From the NCBI GenBank assembly GCA_009838965.1, contig VXQP01000095.1, positions 1 through 38,464 on the forward strand: 38,464 bases of DNA, read 5' to 3'. The notes beneath the pieces are model-generated. The model had not been told where the DNA came from. It saw only the letters and a list, made by a program, of their open reading frames with translations, and did not search any database. Position 1 is the first letter of the stretch. The number at the start of each line of letters is the position of its first letter. Source of the stretch: Chloroflexota bacterium (GTDB lineage: Bacteria; Chloroflexota; Dehalococcoidia; Lucifugimonadales; Australimonadaceae). Below are positions 33,890 to 38,464 of the stretch, piece after piece. The position numbers and the translations under genes were made by a program.

Positions 33890-36259
33890 ATGGACGAGCA
33901 AGACCGGGAGATAGCAGAGCTGCGAGAGCGGCTATCCAGGCTGAGCGAGGCCGGCCTCCGCATCACCGAAGACCTCGATTTCAACTCCGTTCTGCAGGGA
34001 GTGCTCGACGCCGCACGCTCGCTCACCGGCGCCCGCTATGGCGTCATCGTCCTGCACGACGAAGCAGGGAACGCCGAGGACTCCCTCTCGTCGGGAATGA
34101 CCAGGGACGAAGCGGAAAGGGTATGGGCGCTCCCGGAGTCTCCGAAGCACTTCGAGTACCTGAGCAGGATCCCCGGCCCCATAAGGGTCCCCGACCTGCT
34201 TGGCCACATCAGGTCGCTGGGCCTTCCGGAGATGCGGTTCCCGCTGGACCTGAGCGAAAAGGTCTCCTTCCTGGCGTCCCCCGTCCTGCATAGGGGCGAA
34301 CGCGTTGGCAGCATCTACCTCGCCGAGAAGGAGCGCGGGCAGGAGTTCACCCGGGAGGATGAGGAGACCCTTGTCCTGTTCGCCTCACAGGCCGCCATGG
34401 CCATCGCCAACGCACGAAGGCACAGGGAGGAGCGCCGCGCCAGGGCCGACCTCGAGACCCTGGTCGATACCTCCCCGGTCGGCGTCGTCGTCTTCGACAG
34501 CGTGACAGGACTTCCGAAATCCTTCAACCGGGAGGCCCGGAGGATCGTGGACAGCCTGCGAAACTCCGACCAGACTCCCGAGCAACTGCTGGAGGTGTTG
34601 ACGTTCACGCGCGCCGACGGACGCGAGGTCTCCCTGAGAGAGTTCCCGATAGCGGAGCTGCTCAGGATCGATGAGACGGTCCGGGCCGAGGAGATCGTCA
34701 TGCGCGTCGCTGACGGCAGAAGCGTCACAGTGCTGCTCAACGCAACGCCCATCCGCTCCGATGACGGTACAGTCGAGTCGATGGTCGTCACGCTTCAGGA
34801 CATGGCCGACGTCGAGGAGATGGAGCGGATGCGCGCCGAGTTCCTGGCGATGGTCAGCCACGAGCTGCGGACTCCGCTCACCTCCATCAGAGGGGCGGCG
34901 ACGACGATACTGGACACCTCGACGGAACTTGACCCCACTGAGGCGCGCCAGCTCATGCGGATCATCGTCGATCAGGCCGACAACATGCGCGACCTTATCG
35001 GCGATCTGCTCGACGTAGCGCGCATCGAGACAGGCTCCCTGTCGGTCAGCCCCGAGCCGGTTGAGGTGGCTGTGCTGGTGGACCGGGCCAGAAACACCTT
35101 CGTCAACGGGGGAGGCAGAAACCTCCTCGACATCGGCCTCGGAACGGGGCTGCCTCTCGTCATGGCGGACAGGCGCCGCGTCGTCCAGGTCATCGGCAAT
35201 CTCCTCTCGAACGCCTCCAGGCGCTCGCCGGAATCGTCCGTGATCAAGGTGAGCGCAGCATGGGAAGGGGGCCACGTGGTTTTATCCGTGGTGGACGGGG
35301 GGAGCGGTATAACGGCCGAGCGGCTGCCGTACCTGTTTCGCAAGTTCTCAAGGAACGAGGCCGAGGAACAGGCAGGCGACACCGGCCTTGGCCTCGCCAT
35401 CTGCAAGGGGATAGTAGAGGCCCACGGAGGGCGCATCTGGGCGGAGAGCGACGGACCGGGGCTTGGCGCCCGGTTCACATTCACCCTCCCCGTGGCCGAA
35501 GAAGCCGTACGCGAGCGCCCCTGGTCCGCCCCACCCTCACGGTCGGAGGCAGGCGTGGGTGAGCACGTCCTCGTCGTGGACGACGACCCACACACCCTCA
35601 CGTACGTTCGGGGCGTGCTTGTGGAGGCGGGCTACAACCCGATAGTGTCCGCCGACCCCGTAGAGGCCCTTGCTCTGATAAGAGAGAACGGGGCCCACCT
35701 CGTCCTGCTCGACCTCATGCTGCCGGGCTTCGACGGGATCGAGCTGCTGAAAGACATCCTCAGTATCGCCGACGTCCCGGTGATCTTCCTCTCCGCCTAT
35801 GGCAAGGACCGCGTGATCGCCCAGGCCTTCGATGCCGGGGCGACCGACTACATCGTCAAGCCCTTCTCGCCGACCGAACTCGTGGCCAGGGTCAGGGCGG
35901 CCCTTCGAAGGCAGAGCGAACGCTATCGGGACGCCCCGCCGGAACCCTACGTGTTCGGCGAGCTGACCATCGATTACGCCGAACGCCTCGTGACCCTGGC
36001 GGGCCGTCCTGTGCGGCTGACAGCCACGGAGTACGGTCTGCTCTACCAACTCTCTGCCAGCGCGGGGCGGGTACTGACGCACGACCAGTTGCTGCGAAGG
36101 GTCTGGCGATCCGAGAAACCCGGCGACATGCGGACGCTCCGGACGCACGTAAGGAGGCTCCGCCACAAGCTGGGAGAGGACGGCAGCGACCCCACCTACA
36201 TCTTCGCCGAGCCTCGGGTCGGCTACCGTATGCCTAGGGCGGATAACCAGGCCTGCTAG
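33890..36259 (+). CDS. GAF-PAS sensor histidine kinase fused to a DNA-binding response regulator
   Basis: A 789-residue soluble protein with a whole two-component pathway in one chain. Domains: short coiled coil (about 1-25), GAF (25-175), PAS-like (185-300), dimerisation/phosphoacceptor with H324 in MVSHELRTPLTSIRG, ATPase with NLLSNA, VVDGGSGI and GLGLAICKGIVEAHGG (about 420-540), a linker, then a receiver with LVVDDDP and D608 in LLDLMLPGFDG and Lys in IVKPFSP (about 560-675), and an OmpR-type winged helix (about 690-785) with TATEYGLLYQLS and LRTHVRRLRHKLG. No membrane span, so the signal is likely cytoplasmic, perhaps a small ligand or redox state at GAF/PAS. The ATG at 33890 was preferred over the TTG at 33863. 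Its stop overlaps the convergent kinase gene's stop by 4 bases. Confidence 0.88.
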   Translation: MDEQDREIAELRERLSRLSEAGLRITEDLDFNSVLQGVLDAARSLTGARYGVIVLHDEAGNAEDSLSSGMTRDEAERVWALPESPKHFEYLSRIPGPIRVPDLLGHIRSLGLPEMRFPLDLSEKVSFLASPVLHRGERVGSIYLAEKERGQEFTREDEETLVLFASQAAMAIANARRHREERRARADLETLVDTSPVGVVVFDSVTGLPKSFNREARRIVDSLRNSDQTPEQLLEVLTFTRADGREVSLREFPIAELLRIDETVRAEEIVMRVADGRSVTVLLNATPIRSDDGTVESMVVTLQDMADVEEMERMRAEFLAMVSHELRTPLTSIRGAATTILDTSTELDPTEARQLMRIIVDQADNMRDLIGDLLDVARIETGSLSVSPEPVEVAVLVDRARNTFVNGGGRNLLDIGLGTGLPLVMADRRRVVQVIGNLLSNASRRSPESSVIKVSAAWEGGHVVLSVVDGGSGITAERLPYLFRKFSRNEAEEQAGDTGLGLAICKGIVEAHGGRIWAESDGPGLGARFTFTLPVAEEAVRERPWSAPPSRSEAGVGEHVLVVDDDPHTLTYVRGVLVEAGYNPIVSADPVEALALIRENGAHLVLLDLMLPGFDGIELLKDILSIADVPVIFLSAYGKDRVIAQAFDAGATDYIVKPFSPTELVARVRAALRRQSERYRDAPPEPYVFGELTIDYAERLVTLAGRPVRLTATEYGLLYQLSASAGRVLTHDQLLRRVWRSEKPGDMRTLRTHVRRLRHKLGEDGSDPTYIFAEPRVGYRMPRADNQAC

Positions 36260-37659
36260 CTCAACGGAAGACGGATAGTCACGGTAGCGCCCCGTCCGGG
36301 CCCATCGCTCGCCACGGCGACCGTGCCCCCGTGCGCTTCGACGATGGCCCGCGTGATGGCTAACCCCAGTCCGGTGCCGCCAACCCCGCGGCTGCGCGAC
36401 TGGTCGGTGCGGTAGAAGCGGTCGAAGACATGGGGAAGGTCCGCGGCGTCGATGCCGATGCCGTCGTCTGCGATCGAGATGGCAAGCGTATCGCCGCTCT
36501 CCGGTTCTGCCCTGAGCACGATGGTCCCGCCGGGATCAGCGCAACGGATGGCGTTGCTTACCACGTTCCCCAGCGCCTGGCTCATCCGCATCCGGTCGAA
36601 GCGCGTCTCCGGCAGGTCGCCGGGCGTCTCCAGCGACAGTGAGACCTGCCGGGCATCGGCCTGTGGCTGCCAGCGCTCCGCCTCCGCGGCGAGCAGTCCA
36701 TGGATGGAACCTGCTTCGAGCGTGAGCCGCAACTCGCCGTGGTCCGTCTCCGCCAGCCAGCTAAGGTCCGTCACGAGGCCGCGCAGGCGCTCCACTTCCT
36801 GGATGATGTGGCCGGACGCGCTCTCGCCACTCTGGAGCCCGTCGCGCAACCCTGCCGCCTCCAGTTGGATCACGCTCAACGGTGTGTTCAGTTCATGAGA
36901 GACGTCGTTTATCAGCCGCCTGCGGAGTTCACGCTGCGTCTCCAGAGCTGCGGTCATCCTGTTGAACGCCCCGCTCATCTTCCCCAATTCGTCCGAGGAC
37001 GTGACCGGCAGCCGGGCCGTATCCCCCTGGGCGATCGCCTCGGTCGCCTCCGTCAATGCCGTCACGGGCGCCGTGATCCGCCTGGACAACCAGGCGGCCA
37101 GCAGTATGGCGATACCCATCGTCAGCGCCCCGCCGATCAGGATGATGTACAGGAGCGTGTTGAGGAACCCGTGTGATTCGGTCGACAGGAACTCACGGTT
37201 CACATCAACATACGCGTGGCCTACGGGCTGGTTCGTGGCGAGATCGAACACCGTTTCGCGGCGCCCTGCCAGGTCGGGCGCGGCGGCTCCGGGCAGCAGC
37301 AGGGACAGGTTGTCGTTCACGACGCGTCCGTCTGCGCCGACGACGACGACCCGTATCCGGTCCTGGTGGAAGAGCTCTGACGATTCGCCCTCGCCTCCTC
37401 CATGCTCCTCGCTCTCCCTGGCTCCCTCGTAAACGTAACCCGCCTCGGATAGCGCTCTGTCCACCGTTCCCCAGCCGCCGGCGGCGGTGTACTCCCGGCT
37501 CAGGTCACGGGCCAGTTGCGCCGCCTCGTCGTTGCCTATCCGGTCTACGAACACGTCCAGGCGGGACTGGGTCGCGTAGTAACCCACGCCCACGCTGATC
37601 AGTACGGTGAGGACGACGATGAGGACGGTTGCGCCCATGATGCGCCAGCGCAGTGACAT
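36256..37659 (-). CDS. Membrane sensor histidine kinase, BaeS-like
   Basis: A 467-residue kinase with two membrane spans (about 8-28 and 168-191) around an extracytoplasmic sensor of about 140 residues, then HAMP (about 190-245), phosphoacceptor H255 in NDVSHELNTPLSVIQLEA, and an ATPase domain with SNAIRCADPGG, ADDGIGID and GGTGLGLAITRAIVEAHGG. It phosphorylates the regulator encoded just upstream. The ATG at 37659 shares a base with the regulator's stop (TGATG), so translation is coupled; a GTG at 37662 is an alternative start. The sensor region includes an acidic Gly/Glu-rich stretch (SEEHGGGEGESSE). The signal is unknown; envelope stress or metal is common for such kinases. Confidence 0.9.
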   Translation of the reverse strand: MSLRWRIMGATVLIVVLTVLISVGVGYYATQSRLDVFVDRIGNDEAAQLARDLSREYTAAGGWGTVDRALSEAGYVYEGARESEEHGGGEGESSELFHQDRIRVVVVGADGRVVNDNLSLLLPGAAAPDLAGRRETVFDLATNQPVGHAYVDVNREFLSTESHGFLNTLLYIILIGGALTMGIAILLAAWLSRRITAPVTALTEATEAIAQGDTARLPVTSSDELGKMSGAFNRMTAALETQRELRRRLINDVSHELNTPLSVIQLEAAGLRDGLQSGESASGHIIQEVERLRGLVTDLSWLAETDHGELRLTLEAGSIHGLLAAEAERWQPQADARQVSLSLETPGDLPETRFDRMRMSQALGNVVSNAIRCADPGGTIVLRAEPESGDTLAISIADDGIGIDAADLPHVFDRFYRTDQSRSRGVGGTGLGLAITRAIVEAHGGTVAVASDGPGRGATVTIRLPLS

Positions 37660-38336
37660 CACGCCTCCTCCGTCACGAACCGGTAGCCCCCGCCGTAGAC
37701 GGTCTGGATCGGCTGTCTGCCGTCCCGGTTGATCTGCTTCCGCAGGCGGGCGACCTGGCTGTCGATGGCACGGTCGAATCCCTCGAACTCGTCGTTGAAG
37801 GCCAGCGAGATCAGCTGGTCGCGGGTGAGCAGCTGGTTGGGATGGCGCATGAACGTCGACAGCAGGGCAGTCTGCCCCTGGCTCAGCGTCACGGGCTCCT
37901 CGTCGACCGTCACGACGCCGGTGGTCTCGTTCAGGGTGATGTTGCCGCGCGTCAGCACCTGCTGAACCTTCCCCTTGACACGGCGGAGCACCGCCTCGGC
38001 TCGTGCGATGACCTCGTCGGGATCGAAGGGCTTGACGATGTAGTCGTCAGCGCCGCTGTCCAGTCCGGTGATGCGTTCGACGGGGGCCTCCCTGGCCGTC
38101 AGCATGATGATCGGGACGTCCGACTCCCGGCGCAGGACCCTGCACAGCTCCACGCCGTCGAGACGGGGAAGCATCAGGTCGAGGATGATCAGGTCAGGGG
38201 CGAGGTCGCGGGCCAACTCGAGGCCGGATAGACCGTCGTGGGTGACCTCGGCGGAGAACCCGGCGCGCTCGAAGTACACCTTGACCCAGTTCGCGATCCT
38301 CGTATCGTCTTCGACGATCAGTACGGTGCCGCTCAT
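37659..38336 (-). CDS. OmpR-family response regulator
   Basis: A 225-residue transcription regulator. The receiver has VLIVEDD at the start, phospho-acceptor D53 in ILDLMLPRLDG, the switch Thr in IIMLTARE and K102 in YIVKPFDPDEV. The winged-helix DNA-binding domain covers about 130-225 with TLSQGQTALLSTFMRHPNQLLTR split by the usual helix turns and VARLRKQINRDG, ending IQTVYGGGYRFV. Start at 38336 because MSGTVLIVEDD is the natural N terminus and AAGGA lies 8 bases upstream; the frame extends further but without homology. It is the first gene of the pair with the BaeS-like kinase. Confidence 0.92.
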   Translation of the reverse strand: MSGTVLIVEDDTRIANWVKVYFERAGFSAEVTHDGLSGLELARDLAPDLIILDLMLPRLDGVELCRVLRRESDVPIIMLTAREAPVERITGLDSGADDYIVKPFDPDEVIARAEAVLRRVKGKVQQVLTRGNITLNETTGVVTVDEEPVTLSQGQTALLSTFMRHPNQLLTRDQLISLAFNDEFEGFDRAIDSQVARLRKQINRDGRQPIQTVYGGGYRFVTEEA

Positions 38337-38443
38337 CGCTGGTCCTTCGGAGTCACGTTGGACGCGGCGCCCGAAAAAACAACCCACGCCGCCGACCGGG
38401 GTAAACCAGGAGCGCGGGTTTATAGCCCAAACAGCCACCCCAA

Positions 38444-38464
38444 CCCCCCCCCCCCCCCCCCCCC
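38444..38464. other. 21-base poly-C run at the window end
   Basis: The window stops in 21 consecutive C. No comparable run occurs elsewhere. It is most likely a contig-end or library-tailing artefact rather than biology, so the promoter region of the regulator gene may be incomplete. Confidence 0.6.

Overview
The window is GC-rich bacterial DNA with strong G/C third-position bias. I place it, as inference only, in the Chloroflexota, near the Dehalococcoidia or SAR202-type lineages. The grounds are the mix of genes (hopanoid genes, NuoEFG-like soluble modules, amidohydrolase and Gfo/Idh genes, an asparaginase-like protein) and the many short palindromic intergenic repeats. There is no 16S rRNA or ribosomal protein to settle it. 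The window ends in a run of 21 C, which looks like a contig-end artefact.

Layout. 1-8413: serA, then an operon-like set of NuoE-like, NuoF-like, NuoG/formate-dehydrogenase-alpha-like and ferredoxin reductase genes, then a VOC-fold gene. 8716-11325: mutS, whose reading frame contains a copy of one of the intergenic repeats. 11326-12290: a less GC-rich, gene-poor stretch with one orphan gene. 12291-14019: a pyridoxamine-oxidase-like gene with an apparent frameshift at its start, a deiodinase-like selenoprotein and an FmdB-type zinc ribbon gene. 14233-19855 (minus strand): amidohydrolase, Gfo/Idh dehydrogenase, SbcD-like nuclease, a small aspartyl protease and glycyl-tRNA synthetase. 20023-23833: two MFS transporters, a His/Cys octarepeat protein and a rhodanese-type sulfurtransferase. 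23999-28863: SIMPL lipoprotein, signal peptidase I, tRNA-Lys, asparaginase-like protein, FAH-family protein and YbaK-type deacylase. 28964-33016: a hopanoid cluster (hpnH, a small unknown gene, hpnG-like, shc). 33017-33889: a structured non-coding region and two tiny genes. 33890-38336: a histidine kinase fused to a DNA-binding response regulator, facing an ordinary BaeSR-like two-component pair.

The most notable result is two genes interrupted by an in-frame UGA exactly at the expected catalytic residue. One is a deiodinase-like thioredoxin-fold protein (UGA at 13113, U-P-P-C motif). The other is a two-domain rhodanese (UGA at 23705, where the catalytic Cys should be, just before QGGVR). Homology continues in frame after both UGAs, and a hairpin resembling a bacterial SECIS element follows each at once. 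Read together they say that this organism inserts selenocysteine, and that a standard gene caller would break or truncate both genes.

The NuoE/F/G-like set has no membrane-arm genes beside it and is followed by a flavin reductase gene, so it is more likely a soluble NAD(P)H-linked redox complex than complex I. Its large subunit has all the iron-sulfur ligands but no Cys or Sec at the formate dehydrogenase catalytic position.
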